A stretch of DNA of 64,000 nucleotides from Pseudarthrobacter sp. NamE2. GTDB lineage: Bacteria; Actinomycetota; Actinomycetes; Actinomycetales; Micrococcaceae. The notes beneath the pieces are model-generated. The model had not been told where the DNA came from and did not search any database. It worked only from the letters and a program-made list of their open reading frames with translations. The DNA is taken from the NCBI RefSeq assembly GCF_005796205.1, contig NZ_VAHN01000012.1, forward strand, positions 81,090 through 145,089, read 5' to 3'. The position numbers were made by a program, and so were the translations under genes. Positions 44,702-53,085 of the stretch are shown piece after piece. Within the stretch, counting starts at the first letter, position 1. Every line of letters begins with the position of its first letter.

Positions 44702-44730
44702 AGCCCCGGCACGATTCTCGTGCCAGGGCT
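44702..44730. terminator. Hairpin after the metallophosphoesterase gene
   Basis: AGCCCCGGCACGA and TCGTGCCAGGGCT pair over 13 positions with one mismatch around TTC. It lies 60 bases beyond the stop of the minus-strand metallophosphoesterase gene. Confidence 0.7.
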
Positions 44731-44789
44731 CCTCGTTCGCTAAGCAGCGGGCCTACGTATAGAGGTAACCACCGGTGGTTTCGACAAGC

Positions 44790-46613
44790 TCAACCACCAG
44801 TGACCTGGAACGCCAGGGTCTCCGTGAACGTCCGGCCGTACACGTCGGTGGCGGTGACGGTGGCGGTGTGGTCGCCGGCGGCGAGGTCGGCGGGGAGCTG
44901 GAACCGCCACAGGTGCATCATGCGGTCGGCCAGGCTGCCGCCGTTGACCAGCTGCTCCTGGACTGCGACGGGGTCGGACCATTCGGCACCGACCAGCTGG
45001 CCCTCGCCCTGCATCTGCTGGGTGCGGACAGCCTCAACTGTCTGGCCGCCGTCGAGCTGCACCTTCACGGTGGAGCCGGTGCTGCCCATCCAGAAGTTGG
45101 TGGTCAGCCAGGTGGTGTTGGCCAGGTCCTCGCGGGAGACCGTCAGCGGGTCGGTGAACTCGGGGGCCTTGCCCTTGTTGGCCAGGTTCTGCGCGTACCA
45201 CTCGCGGTAGCGCGGGGTGTTCAGGCCCAAAGACATCTGCAGGGACTCGTCCTCGCCGCGGACCGTGAAGCGCTCCTGGAACTGGTTGTTCTTGATGTCC
45301 AGGGTCAGCACGCCCGGCAGGCCGCCGTCACGCTGGTACGCCAGCGGGTAGCCCTCGGCGGTCTCACGTCCGGAGTACCAGTCACCGGAGATCGCGCCGG
45401 CGGTGATGTGGGTGAACGGGAGGGCGTCGACGCCGAACAGCTCGGACCAGCCGGCCAGGGAGTCGCCTTTACGGAGGTTCTCGATGCTGTGGGTGTGCCC
45501 GCCGAGCGCCACCACCTCGCGGCCTTCGAGGATCTTGTAGATCTCCTTGACCTGCTCCACCTGGTGCTTGCTGCTGCCCTGGTCGGCGTAGTCCAGCAGC
45601 GGGATGTGCGCGGCCAGCACGATCAGCTGGTTCTGCGGGACCTGGGCGATGTCGTTGCGCAGCCACTCGAGCTGCTGCTCATCCAGGGAACCGGTGTAGT
45701 CACCCTTCCTGGCGGGCAGCTTGGTGGGGAACTCGACAGTGTTCAGGGCAACGACGTGCGCCTTGCCGGCGTCGTAGGAGTAGTACTCCGGGCCGAGGTT
45801 GGCCTTGAAGGTATCGAACGTGTGCTCGCTGGTGGTCGCGTCGAAGTCCAGGTCATGGTTGCCCGGAAGGAAGCGGGCCGGGCCGTTCAGCATGCCGGCC
45901 AGTTCCCGGGTCTGCGGGTACAGCGAGAGGTCGTCGCCCACCACGTCGCCGATGAACAGGGCGCCGCAGCCGGCGTAGTCCGTGCGGGCGGCCAGGTCGG
46001 CGAACGCGCCGGTGCGGGCGTACTCCACCTCGTCCTGGTCGTAGGTCTGCACGTCGCCGCCGATCACGCAGTGCTGCTCGGGCGACTGCGTCAGGCCGCT
46101 CTTGGCCAGCGGGAAGTTCACCTGGTCCGGCAGTTCCCCGGTGGGGCTGATGCCGCCGAACTTCAGCTCCGGGGAGCCGGCGGGCAGGTGGTGGTAGAAG
46201 AACTGGGCCACGTTGTCCTCGTCCACCGGGACCTGGTAGCCGCGGGGCTGGGTGACGAACACGGTCATGTTGTCGAACGCGGGCAGCTCGTAACGGCCCT
46301 GACTATCGGTCTTCGTGACGTCGCGGCCGTTTGAGACGGTCACGCCCACCAGGCCGCGCTCGTTGTCGTCCTGCACCGAGTCCCGGTCCTCGTCCACGAA
46401 GGCCACGCCGTCGACGACATCCTGGTTCTCGTCCGGGCCTTCCACCACGTTGACGCTGCCGCGGTAGGCCGTCTCGGCCCAGTCGTTGGGCTCGGCGGCG
46501 GTGGCGGCCGAGGGGTTGATCAGGGTGGCGGCGGCGATGATGGCCAGGGTGCTGGCGGTCAGGGCCAAAGGCTTGGCGGGGCTTAACTTGGACGGTCTGG
46601 CAGTCAGGTACAC
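44790..46613 (-). CDS. Secreted calcineurin-like metallophosphoesterase
   Basis: The 607-residue protein has a signal peptide ending near PSAATAAEP. A beta-sandwich SdrD_B-like domain follows (VDGVAFVDEDRDSVQDDNERG; TDSQGRYELP). The phosphoesterase core then shows IGGDVQTYD, FIGDVVGDD, FLPGNHDLD, AAHIPLLD and LGGHTHSIEN, which supply the dinuclear metal ligands. The C-terminal domain is beta-rich (TATDVYGRTFTETL). It probably dephosphorylates external organic phosphates. There is no phosphate-box-like site that I can assert. It is a single gene between hairpins. Confidence 0.88.
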   Translation of the reverse strand: MYLTARPSKLSPAKPLALTASTLAIIAAATLINPSAATAAEPNDWAETAYRGSVNVVEGPDENQDVVDGVAFVDEDRDSVQDDNERGLVGVTVSNGRDVTKTDSQGRYELPAFDNMTVFVTQPRGYQVPVDEDNVAQFFYHHLPAGSPELKFGGISPTGELPDQVNFPLAKSGLTQSPEQHCVIGGDVQTYDQDEVEYARTGAFADLAARTDYAGCGALFIGDVVGDDLSLYPQTRELAGMLNGPARFLPGNHDLDFDATTSEHTFDTFKANLGPEYYSYDAGKAHVVALNTVEFPTKLPARKGDYTGSLDEQQLEWLRNDIAQVPQNQLIVLAAHIPLLDYADQGSSKHQVEQVKEIYKILEGREVVALGGHTHSIENLRKGDSLAGWSELFGVDALPFTHITAGAISGDWYSGRETAEGYPLAYQRDGGLPGVLTLDIKNNQFQERFTVRGEDESLQMSLGLNTPRYREWYAQNLANKGKAPEFTDPLTVSREDLANTTWLTTNFWMGSTGSTVKVQLDGGQTVEAVRTQQMQGEGQLVGAEWSDPVAVQEQLVNGGSLADRMMHLWRFQLPADLAAGDHTATVTATDVYGRTFTETLAFQVTGG

Positions 46614-46751
46614 GAAGATCCTCCGGTCGGGTGAATGCTGCCGGCTGTCACTGCCGGCCCCTCCAACCTCACAGCACGGGGTGAACGCTTACCGACGCGC
46701 GGGCCACCAGAAAGGGACGCGCACGTAACCACTCGGACAGGTTCCGCAGAA

Positions 46752-46789
46752 GTTCGACGGCGGCACTCCCCCGGGTGCCGCCGTCGAAC
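46752..46789. terminator. Perfect 15-bp hairpin ending the nine-gene operon
   Basis: GTTCGACGGCGGCAC pairs perfectly with GTGCCGCCGTCGAAC around TCCCCCGG. It lies about 110 bases beyond the stop of the sugar-kinase gene, the last gene of the long minus-strand operon. Confidence 0.85.
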
Positions 46790-46897
46790 CTTCCACGACC
46801 GCCGCGCCTGCGGCATCAATGGACGTTGATTCTGCTGGCCAGCCCGCGCCCCTCACACCCCCTGGCTTCACGGTCGTCGCCAAGCGGCCTGTGCCGC

Positions 46898-47881
46898 TCA
46901 ACTTCCCGACAAGGCAGCTAAAAGTGCCCTTGCTTCAGACGGTTCCGGAAGCCCGTTGGTGTCACCCACTGTGGCAATAACCCCGGCTGCGAATTGTGAG
47001 CCAAGCACTGCCGCGCCGGCTGGCGGAATACCGGCGAGCCGGGCTCCAAGGTACCCGCCCAGGAAGGCATCACCGGCTCCGATCGGATCCACTACCCTGG
47101 AGGCGAGCGCCGGCTGATGGACCGGCTTCCCGTCCTTGTCCTGGAACCAGCAGCCGCGTTCGGCACCTTTCAGGACCGTTTCCCGAACGCCCGCTTCAGC
47201 GGCGGCGGCGAAGACGCCCTCCGGTGACGTTGTGTTGAAAAGCTGAGGAGACTCGTCATCACCCAGTACCAGGAGGTCAACGAGGGGGAGCACATCACGG
47301 ATGGTGCCGGTGACCTCCGCCATGCCGCCCAGGGCTGGACGAAGATTCACATCAACCACCACCGCGGTTCCCCGGCCGGCCGCATCGGAGCATATCCTCT
47401 GGATCAGGTCCCGCAATCCTCCACCGAGCGCGGCAGTCAGCCCGGAGAGCAGGACAGCACGCGGTGCCTGGTCCGTCACCAGCCGGTCCGCATCGGAGCT
47501 CTCCATCGCCGAGGCTGCCGATCCCCGGCGGTAATAGAACACGCGCCGGCTCCCATCGCTGGGTGTCTCCCGCAGGAAGATCCCCGTTGGACGGGCAGGG
47601 TCCACAGCGACCATACGGGTCTCGATGCCCAGTTCCGTCATCGTCTGCCATACCCGCTGGCCGGGGGCGTCGTCGCCAATGCGTGTGAGCAGTGCCGCAC
47701 GCCCGCCAAGGCGTGCAACAGCTGCACAGGCGTTGAATTCTGCGCCCGCCACGTTCACTTCGAGCCGGCTTGCGTCCTTAATGCTCGACGGCGGCGGGGC
47801 CTGCAGGAGCATCATCGCTTCCCCGATTGCCACGACGTCGAGCCGCTCGCCTAAAGGTTGTGCGCCCGGTGACCAAGCCAC
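46898..47881 (-). CDS. PfkB-family sugar kinase, 2-keto-3-deoxygluconate kinase-like
   Basis: The GTG at 47881 is placed just inside the aldolase stop, giving 327 residues. PfkB motifs are clear: the N-terminal VVAIGEAMMLL, the first signature GAEFNACAAVARLG, and the second VDPIGAGDAFLGGYLGA with the catalytic aspartate in GAGDAF. The neighbouring KDPG-type aldolase makes 2-keto-3-deoxy sugar acid the likely substrate. It is the final gene of the nine-gene operon that starts at 54143. Confidence 0.85.
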   Translation of the reverse strand: MAWSPGAQPLGERLDVVAIGEAMMLLQAPPPSSIKDASRLEVNVAGAEFNACAAVARLGGRAALLTRIGDDAPGQRVWQTMTELGIETRMVAVDPARPTGIFLRETPSDGSRRVFYYRRGSAASAMESSDADRLVTDQAPRAVLLSGLTAALGGGLRDLIQRICSDAAGRGTAVVVDVNLRPALGGMAEVTGTIRDVLPLVDLLVLGDDESPQLFNTTSPEGVFAAAAEAGVRETVLKGAERGCWFQDKDGKPVHQPALASRVVDPIGAGDAFLGGYLGARLAGIPPAGAAVLGSQFAAGVIATVGDTNGLPEPSEARALLAALSGS

Positions 47882-47882
47882 T

Positions 47883-48524
47883 TCATTCCCCGGTTCCAGC
47901 CTGCCCTGAGGGTTGCCACGACTTCACGAATGCGGCGGCGCGCTTCGCCAAGGAAGTCCAGTCACCGGTCATGGCGATTTTTTCCCCTACAAGAGCGCCG
48001 CCCACACCGACCCCGGCGCAGCCAAGACGGGAGTATTCTCTGGTCTGCTCTGCATCTACGCCGCCAGTGGGTACCAGGGGAATGTCAGGCAAAGGTCCCT
48101 GCAGAGCCCGAACGTAGGCCGCACCCCCCAGGGCATCTATCGGGAATACCTTCACCGCAGTTGCGCCTTGCTGCCAGGCGGAATCAATCTCCGTGGGAGT
48201 CATTGCACCGCAAATCACCGGTGTCCCTGATTCCGCCGCTGCCTTCAGCACTGACGGCACCGTCGTCGGGGTAACCAAAAAGCGGGCCCCTGCTTCAATT
48301 GCCGTCCGGGCGTCCGATTCAGTGCGGACACTGCCTATTCCGACGTCGCCCCGGCCTGCCCGGCTCCATCGGGCTACAGTCTCCAGGCACCCCGGGGTAC
48401 CCAGCGTCACTTCGACGTTGTTGATGCCTGCACCCGTCAGGGCTTCGAGGACTTCGTCGGCAGCCGGACTGTTGCGGAGGCGAACGATCGCGATGATGCC
48501 CAGATCAATCGGCGGGGCCATCAT
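47883..48524 (-). CDS. KDPG aldolase-like protein (Eda family)
   Basis: The 213-residue class I aldolase has the Schiff-base lysine in GATAVKVFPID (Lys125) and the acid-base glutamate in NNVEVTLGTP (Glu38). It closes with LVPTGGVDA and GVGGALVG. The position after EVTL is Gly where E. coli Eda has Arg, and the canonical GTVL and SPG segments read GSVR and TPTT. Substrate preference may therefore differ from KDPG. It overlaps the upstream gene by one base (TGATG) and the kinase start. Cleavage to pyruvate plus an aldehyde is the family reaction. Confidence 0.83.
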   Translation of the reverse strand: MMAPPIDLGIIAIVRLRNSPAADEVLEALTGAGINNVEVTLGTPGCLETVARWSRAGRGDVGIGSVRTESDARTAIEAGARFLVTPTTVPSVLKAAAESGTPVICGAMTPTEIDSAWQQGATAVKVFPIDALGGAAYVRALQGPLPDIPLVPTGGVDAEQTREYSRLGCAGVGVGGALVGEKIAMTGDWTSLAKRAAAFVKSWQPSGQAGTGE

Positions 48525-48859
48525 CAGTGTCCTGTTCTCCCCGGCGCTGACACGGCAGACAGATGCAGAGCTTCATACTTGGAGGCTTCCTGCACCAGGA
48601 GCCCGAACACTTCATCGTGCAGATCTGTCTCCACCCAGTCCAGCCTCTCCCGCTCGCTGCTGAAGCTGATATCCATCCGCAAGTGCTGGTCCCCGCTGGT
48701 GTCATTGCGGTCTGTTTCCCTCAGCAGGACGCACTCGAGGAACCCGGCCTGGCGGCTGATCGCCGGGTAGAAGAACTCATCAAACCGGCGGCTGACTTCG
48801 CTGGTTTTCGCGGGCGCGACAATGATCGCGACGCTGACGCGCACCATTGCGCCGGTCAT
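48524..48859 (-). CDS. Small dimeric ferredoxin-fold (ABM-like) protein
   Basis: The 111-residue protein shows the beta-alpha-beta pattern of the dimeric alpha/beta barrel superfamily: VRVSVAIIVAPAKTSEVSRRF, then GFLECVLLRETDRN and HLRMDISFSSERERLDWVET. Members are monooxygenases, mutarotases or accessory barrels. It overlaps the amidohydrolase gene (ATGA) and the aldolase gene. Within a sugar-acid operon a mutarotase or isomerase role is conceivable but unproven. Confidence 0.65.
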   Translation of the reverse strand: MTGAMVRVSVAIIVAPAKTSEVSRRFDEFFYPAISRQAGFLECVLLRETDRNDTSGDQHLRMDISFSSERERLDWVETDLHDEVFGLLVQEASKYEALHLSAVSAPGRTGH

Positions 48860-49596
48860 TGCAGCCTAAAAACGTTGGAGGCTGTTCCCCACAAAACTGC
48901 CTCCAGATCGCGCTGTGACAGTCCAAGGGCCTGGAACTTTTCTGTCTCCGGCTTCACGTTGTACGGCAGGTCCGCTCCGAACATCACACGGTCCGCCCCC
49001 AGCGTCTCGATCATGGCGCCAATTTCCGGCGTCTTGCACCAGGAAGGCTCGAGGTAGACATTGGGGCACACGCGGGCCACGGAGATGGCGTTGCCGGCGA
49101 ACGTGGACATACCGGCGTGAGCCAGGACGATGGATACATCGGGGAACTCCCGCGCTGGGGCGAGGACGGCGGTCGGGTCTGCAAACGGCACACCGTCCCC
49201 CGTGTGCACCATGACCGGTATGCCCAGCTCCTGGGCAGTTTCAAAAACTTTGTGTCCGTCCCTGCTGCCGGGGTGGACAGCGTGCCCGATGGAATGGAGT
49301 TTCACCCCGACAAAGCCCAGGTCCTGAACACAACGGCGGATTTCACTGCGGTAGGCATCATTAGGGATGTGCGGATTGATGCTGGCGATGCCCCAGATTT
49401 TGAACGGAGCCGTCCTTGCCAGGTCCGCAATGGCGTCGTGCTGCAGGAGGGCGTCAGCGGCTCCCGGGAATGGCTGGACGATGCAGCCCTCCAGCGATGT
49501 CCCGTCAATGGCCGCCGCCAAATCGGTTTTTGTGACCTCCAGATCGAAGACGTTGCAAGGACCAAGATGCTGGTGGACGTCAATATGTTGTTTCAT
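48856..49596 (-). CDS. Amidohydrolase-2 family metal-dependent hydrolase
   Basis: The ATG at 49596 has a strong GGAGGGAAG site and overlaps the regulator end by 17 bases; the longer frame lies antisense-like inside the regulator. The 246-residue TIM-barrel protein starts IDVHQHLGP, the metal-binding HxH. It has GFVGVKLHSIGHAVHPGS, the VMVHTGDG histidine, VLAHAG and the final aspartate in VMFGADLPYN. The family (PF04909) includes lactonases and decarboxylases of sugar acids and pyrones. A lactone-opening step would fit the operon. Confidence 0.82.
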   Translation of the reverse strand: MKQHIDVHQHLGPCNVFDLEVTKTDLAAAIDGTSLEGCIVQPFPGAADALLQHDAIADLARTAPFKIWGIASINPHIPNDAYRSEIRRCVQDLGFVGVKLHSIGHAVHPGSRDGHKVFETAQELGIPVMVHTGDGVPFADPTAVLAPAREFPDVSIVLAHAGMSTFAGNAISVARVCPNVYLEPSWCKTPEIGAMIETLGADRVMFGADLPYNVKPETEKFQALGLSQRDLEAVLWGTASNVFRLQ

Positions 49597-50407
49597 TTTC
49601 TTCCCTCCTGGCGGGACTTCGGGTGGCGATATTGCGTTGCAGCCATCCGGTGGGGAACTGTAGCTGACCCCCTGCAGTAACGTGCTCCAGCGCTTCCACC
49701 CCAAGGGTGACAACCGCCGGGTTGAAGGCCAGCGCGCCCAATGCGAGCGTTGCGCCTTTGCTGTCGATGACGCGGGTGTACATGACCAGCACGGCACTTC
49801 CCTGTTTGAGCCCCAGCTGCCTGGCCACGTCGTCGGACGCTTCCTCAGCGGTGATGGCACTCGTGACGCTGTCGATCTGCACCTGGTGTACGGACTCCAG
49901 GAAGGGGACTATGTCCCCGCGCAGCTTCTCTACGCACAATGGCTGCCCCTGGATTGTCGCCGGCAGAAGGTGGTAAAGGAGCGCGGCCGGCACGTCACCG
50001 AGGGCATAGCACCTGACACTCCGGAAGCCCGAATTCGACGGACTGCCTTCATCGAACATCCTGACTATGTCGTCCTCAAGCTCCATGTGTGTCACGGAAA
50101 ACTCCAGGAGCCTGTGGTCCACACCGGATTCCTTCAGGAAATCGGCAAAGGACCCGATGATGTTGGCGGGGTAACGTAGAGCCGGCCGGACCAGCGGCAT
50201 CAGAACCGTCCCGCGGCCACGCCTGCGTTGCACCCTTCCCGCAGCTTCCAGCCGGCCCAGTGCCTCCCGAATCGTCGCCCGGGAAACCCCGAATTTCTGG
50301 CTGAGTTCTGTTTCAGGCGGCAGGCGGTCCACGTCCTGGCTGCTGAGCTCCATGATGAGGCTTTCCAACTGTTCGAACGCCTGGTCTGCCCTGCTGGTTG
50401 CACCCAT
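49580..50407 (-). CDS. HutC/UTRA-type GntR regulator
   Basis: From the ATG at 50407 the product has 275 residues. The winged helix reads DRLPPETELSQKFGVSRATI then REALGRLEAAGRVQRRRGRG. A UTRA ligand domain follows (FADFLKESGVDHRLLEFSVT; LGLKQGSAVLVMYTRVIDS). It lies inside the nine-gene operon between the ABC permease and amidohydrolase genes. Palindromes at 54203-54261, in the shared promoter region of the cluster, are the likely operators. It may respond to the imported compound or a pathway intermediate. Confidence 0.83.
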   Translation of the reverse strand: MGATSRADQAFEQLESLIMELSSQDVDRLPPETELSQKFGVSRATIREALGRLEAAGRVQRRRGRGTVLMPLVRPALRYPANIIGSFADFLKESGVDHRLLEFSVTHMELEDDIVRMFDEGSPSNSGFRSVRCYALGDVPAALLYHLLPATIQGQPLCVEKLRGDIVPFLESVHQVQIDSVTSAITAEEASDDVARQLGLKQGSAVLVMYTRVIDSKGATLALGALAFNPAVVTLGVEALEHVTAGGQLQFPTGWLQRNIATRSPARREENETTY

Positions 50408-50472
50408 GTGTCTCCTTCCAGATAGCGGCAGTGGAACGTCCAGCGCCACGAACAATATTCACAGTGAGTGGA

Positions 50473-51279
50473 TCAGAAGCGAAGCGCATACCGGTAGTGG
50501 ATGGGGCGGGTCAGTTGCCGGAACAGGATGTCTGCCGTCAGGCCCATGACACCGAGGGCCAGAATGCCAGCGAACACGATGTCTGTGCGGGCGAACAGGC
50601 GCGAGTTGTAGATGAGGAATCCGATCCCGCTTTCGGCTGCCACAAGCTCGGCTGCAACCACTGTCATAAAGGCGATACCCATCGCTGTGCGCAGGCCGGT
50701 AACGATTTCCGGGACTGCCGCCGGCATCACCACTGTGGTTATCACTTGCCTCCTGCTGGCTCCCAGGCATTGGGCTGCATGGATTTTCTCCTTGTCCACA
50801 CCCTGAACCCCGGCCACTGCGCTGAGGAAGACGATAAAGAAGGAGGCATAAACGATGAGCGCCACCTTGGACGTCTCACCGATGCCCAGCCAGATCAGGG
50901 CAAGGCTCAAAAAGGCGATGGGAGGAATGAACCGGAAGAAGTTCAGGAACGGCTCCAGCGCTACGCGCAGCAACGTGACACGTCCTGCCAGCAGGCCCAG
51001 GGGGATGGCAAAGGCGGCGCCGATGATCCACCCGGACAGGACCCGGCCGTATGAGGCCGAAACGTGCTGGAGCATTTCACCGGAACTGATCAATTCAGCC
51101 GTTGCTGCCCCCACCCGCAGTGGACTGGGCAGGAACAGCGGGTTCACAACCAAGGACAGCAGATGCCACAGGACGAGGGCCGCGGCGACTACAGCGGTAT
51201 AGGTAATCCACGGCCTTCCTTTAAGTTTCCCCTTGGACTCTGCAGGCGGATGCGCCACATGGACTTCAGTTATTGCCAT
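50473..51279 (-). CDS. ABC transporter permease, taurine/sulfonate (SsuC/TauC) type
   Basis: The 268-residue protein has six helices and the binding-protein-dependent permease pattern. It carries the EAA loop HAAQCLGASRRQVITTVVMP and the family-typical RFIPPIAFLSLALIWLGIGE. It overlaps the ATPase gene by 14 bases. SsuC/TauC-like permeases serve sulfonates, nitrate, thiamine precursors and other compounds, rarely plain sugars. Confidence 0.87.
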   Translation of the reverse strand: MAITEVHVAHPPAESKGKLKGRPWITYTAVVAAALVLWHLLSLVVNPLFLPSPLRVGAATAELISSGEMLQHVSASYGRVLSGWIIGAAFAIPLGLLAGRVTLLRVALEPFLNFFRFIPPIAFLSLALIWLGIGETSKVALIVYASFFIVFLSAVAGVQGVDKEKIHAAQCLGASRRQVITTVVMPAAVPEIVTGLRTAMGIAFMTVVAAELVAAESGIGFLIYNSRLFARTDIVFAGILALGVMGLTADILFRQLTRPIHYRYALRF

Positions 51280-52084
51280 CGCCGTGTTCCTTCCCGTGGT
51301 GCAGTTCCGCTGTCAATGCGGAGGCCAACTCTACGAATCGCGCATCTGTCCGATTCCTTGCGCGGGGAAGATCTACCTCGAAAATGCTTTTGATCCGTGC
51401 AGCCGGCCCGGCCGTCATCACTGCCACCCGATCAGCCAAGTAGACCGACTCGGACACGTCGTGCGTCACGAAGACGACGGTCTTTGATTTCCGCTGCCAA
51501 ACATCAACCAGTTCGTCCTGGAGCCTCATCCGCGTTTGGGCATCGAGTGCTCCGTAGGGCTCGTCCATCAGCATGACGCGGGGGTCGTTGGCCAGGACCC
51601 TGGCGATCTGCACCCGTTGCTTCATGCCGCCGGACAGTTCCCTCGGCAGCTTCTTGCGGTGCTGTTCGAGCCCCACCAGGGTGAGAGCGTCGTTGACTGC
51701 CTGTAGCCGCTGCTGCTTGGCTACACCGCGGACTTTGAGTCCGTATTCCACGTTGCGTTCCACGTTGAGCCATGGAAACAGCGCGATCTCGTTCTGAAAT
51801 ACGACTCCCCTGTCCGCACCAGGACGGACAATCTGATGCCCGTCCATAAGAATGGCTCCTGTACTCGGCCTTTCGAATCCGGCCATCATGTGCAGCAGGG
51901 TCGACTTTCCGCAGCCACTGGGGCCGAGGATGCACATGAACTCTCCCGGACGTACTGCGAGGTCAACATCACGGACTGCCGTATACCCTGCCGCCGTTCG
52001 GGTGCCTGCGAAATGCTTGGTGACCTTCTGCAGCTCGATTCCTGTTGTGGCGGTCCTGGTTCCGTCTTGGACGCGATACATCAT
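51266..52084 (-). CDS. ABC transporter ATPase, taurine/sulfonate (SsuB/TauB) type
   Basis: The 272-residue ATPase has Walker A GPSGCGKST, Q-loop VFQNEIALFPWLNVERNVEYG, signature LSGGMKQRVQIAR, Walker B VMLMDEPYGALD and the H-loop in VFVTHDVSESV. Length and the AGFERPSTG segment match the nitrate/taurine/sulfonate class. It overlaps the substrate-binding-protein gene by four bases and the permease by 14, so the three transporter genes are coupled. Confidence 0.92.
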   Translation of the reverse strand: MMYRVQDGTRTATTGIELQKVTKHFAGTRTAAGYTAVRDVDLAVRPGEFMCILGPSGCGKSTLLHMMAGFERPSTGAILMDGHQIVRPGADRGVVFQNEIALFPWLNVERNVEYGLKVRGVAKQQRLQAVNDALTLVGLEQHRKKLPRELSGGMKQRVQIARVLANDPRVMLMDEPYGALDAQTRMRLQDELVDVWQRKSKTVVFVTHDVSESVYLADRVAVMTAGPAARIKSIFEVDLPRARNRTDARFVELASALTAELHHGKEHGDGNN

Positions 52085-53085
52085 TCCTTCACCTGCTCCG
52101 GGGCGACTTCCCTCAGATGATCGACCGCGAAAACCTGGTCAAGGTCAGGCATCTTTTGCAGCTTGCCGTTCGCCATCATCCAGTTGGCGATCTTTTCCAT
52201 GCTTTCCCGGACTGATGCGTCATAGTGCACGGTGTAGTCGAACTTTGCGTCCTGAAGGAAGGACGTGACCGTCTCCTTGTCCGATTTCGTCCACTTTGCT
52301 CCGATCTCAGCTGCCCTCTCCTGGTTGGCCTTGATGAAGTCGTTGGCTTCGATCAGGGCTGCCAGTGCTTTCTTGACGCCGTCAGGGTTGGAGCTGACCC
52401 AGTTTTTGTTCATCTGGAGCAGGATCCGGGTGGTGTACACCTCTTCGGTGCCGGGCTCAAGAACGTGGGCATTGTTGATTGAGTTGAGCGCACGCGACAC
52501 GACGGGCTCCACGTTGAGGAAGCCATCGATGTCACCCCGTGCCATCACCGCCACCTGCTCGGCAGCGTCAACATTCACGAACTCCACTTCTTCCCGGGGG
52601 ATGTTGAAGTGGTTCAAGTACTCCTGGAAGGAGTATTCGAAGGCGGAGCCGCCGATCAGCCCGATCTTCTTTCCGCGCAGGTCTTCCGGCTTTTGGATCG
52701 AGTCATTCACCACAATGCGCTGGTCCTCAGCCGTGGCGACCACTGCCGGCACAACCAGGCCGGCCCCTTGGCCAAGCAGGCCAAGGAGGGGGAATTCCAC
52801 CGAACCTGCCGTCTGTGCTTCCCCGGCCAGGACGGCTTCCGTTCCCAGGAATCCGACGTCGAAAACCCTCACTGTTGATTCGATGCCGTGCTTGTCGAAT
52901 ATGCCTTCATCCTCAGCGACGAAGACGTTCAGCCAGGACAAATTCCCTGCCCCGGTGAAGGTCATGGGGATTTTGCCGCCTTCGCCTTGCTGTTGGTTGC
53001 CTCCCCCGCAGCCTGTGGTGACGAATGCAAGAGCGAGACACAAAAGTCCGATGAGTCCGGAGCGTCCGGAATTCAGAACTTTCAC
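52081..53085 (-). CDS. ABC transporter substrate-binding lipoprotein (NMT1/THI5-like)
   Basis: The 334-residue protein has a lipoprotein signal (LCLALAFVTTGCGGG, Cys26) and the NMT1/SsuA-like fold: LNVFVAEDEGIFDKHGIEST, DVGFLGTEAVLAGEAQTAGS, PEDLRGKKIGLIGGS and AEQVAVMARGDIDGFL. It overlaps the Gfo/Idh gene upstream and the ATPase downstream by four bases each. The ligand is unknown; the fold usually binds sulfonates, nitrate or pyrimidine-like compounds. Confidence 0.87.
   Translation of the reverse strand: MKVLNSGRSGLIGLLCLALAFVTTGCGGGNQQQGEGGKIPMTFTGAGNLSWLNVFVAEDEGIFDKHGIESTVRVFDVGFLGTEAVLAGEAQTAGSVEFPLLGLLGQGAGLVVPAVVATAEDQRIVVNDSIQKPEDLRGKKIGLIGGSAFEYSFQEYLNHFNIPREEVEFVNVDAAEQVAVMARGDIDGFLNVEPVVSRALNSINNAHVLEPGTEEVYTTRILLQMNKNWVSSNPDGVKKALAALIEANDFIKANQERAAEIGAKWTKSDKETVTSFLQDAKFDYTVHYDASVRESMEKIANWMMANGKLQKMPDLDQVFAVDHLREVAPEQVKE

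Noticed and set aside
44775..46334. A 519-codon open frame on the plus strand opposite the metallophosphoesterase
   Set aside because: Its composition (Val/Leu/Gly/Gln-rich without domains) and full overlap with a well-defined secreted enzyme mark it as a shadow.
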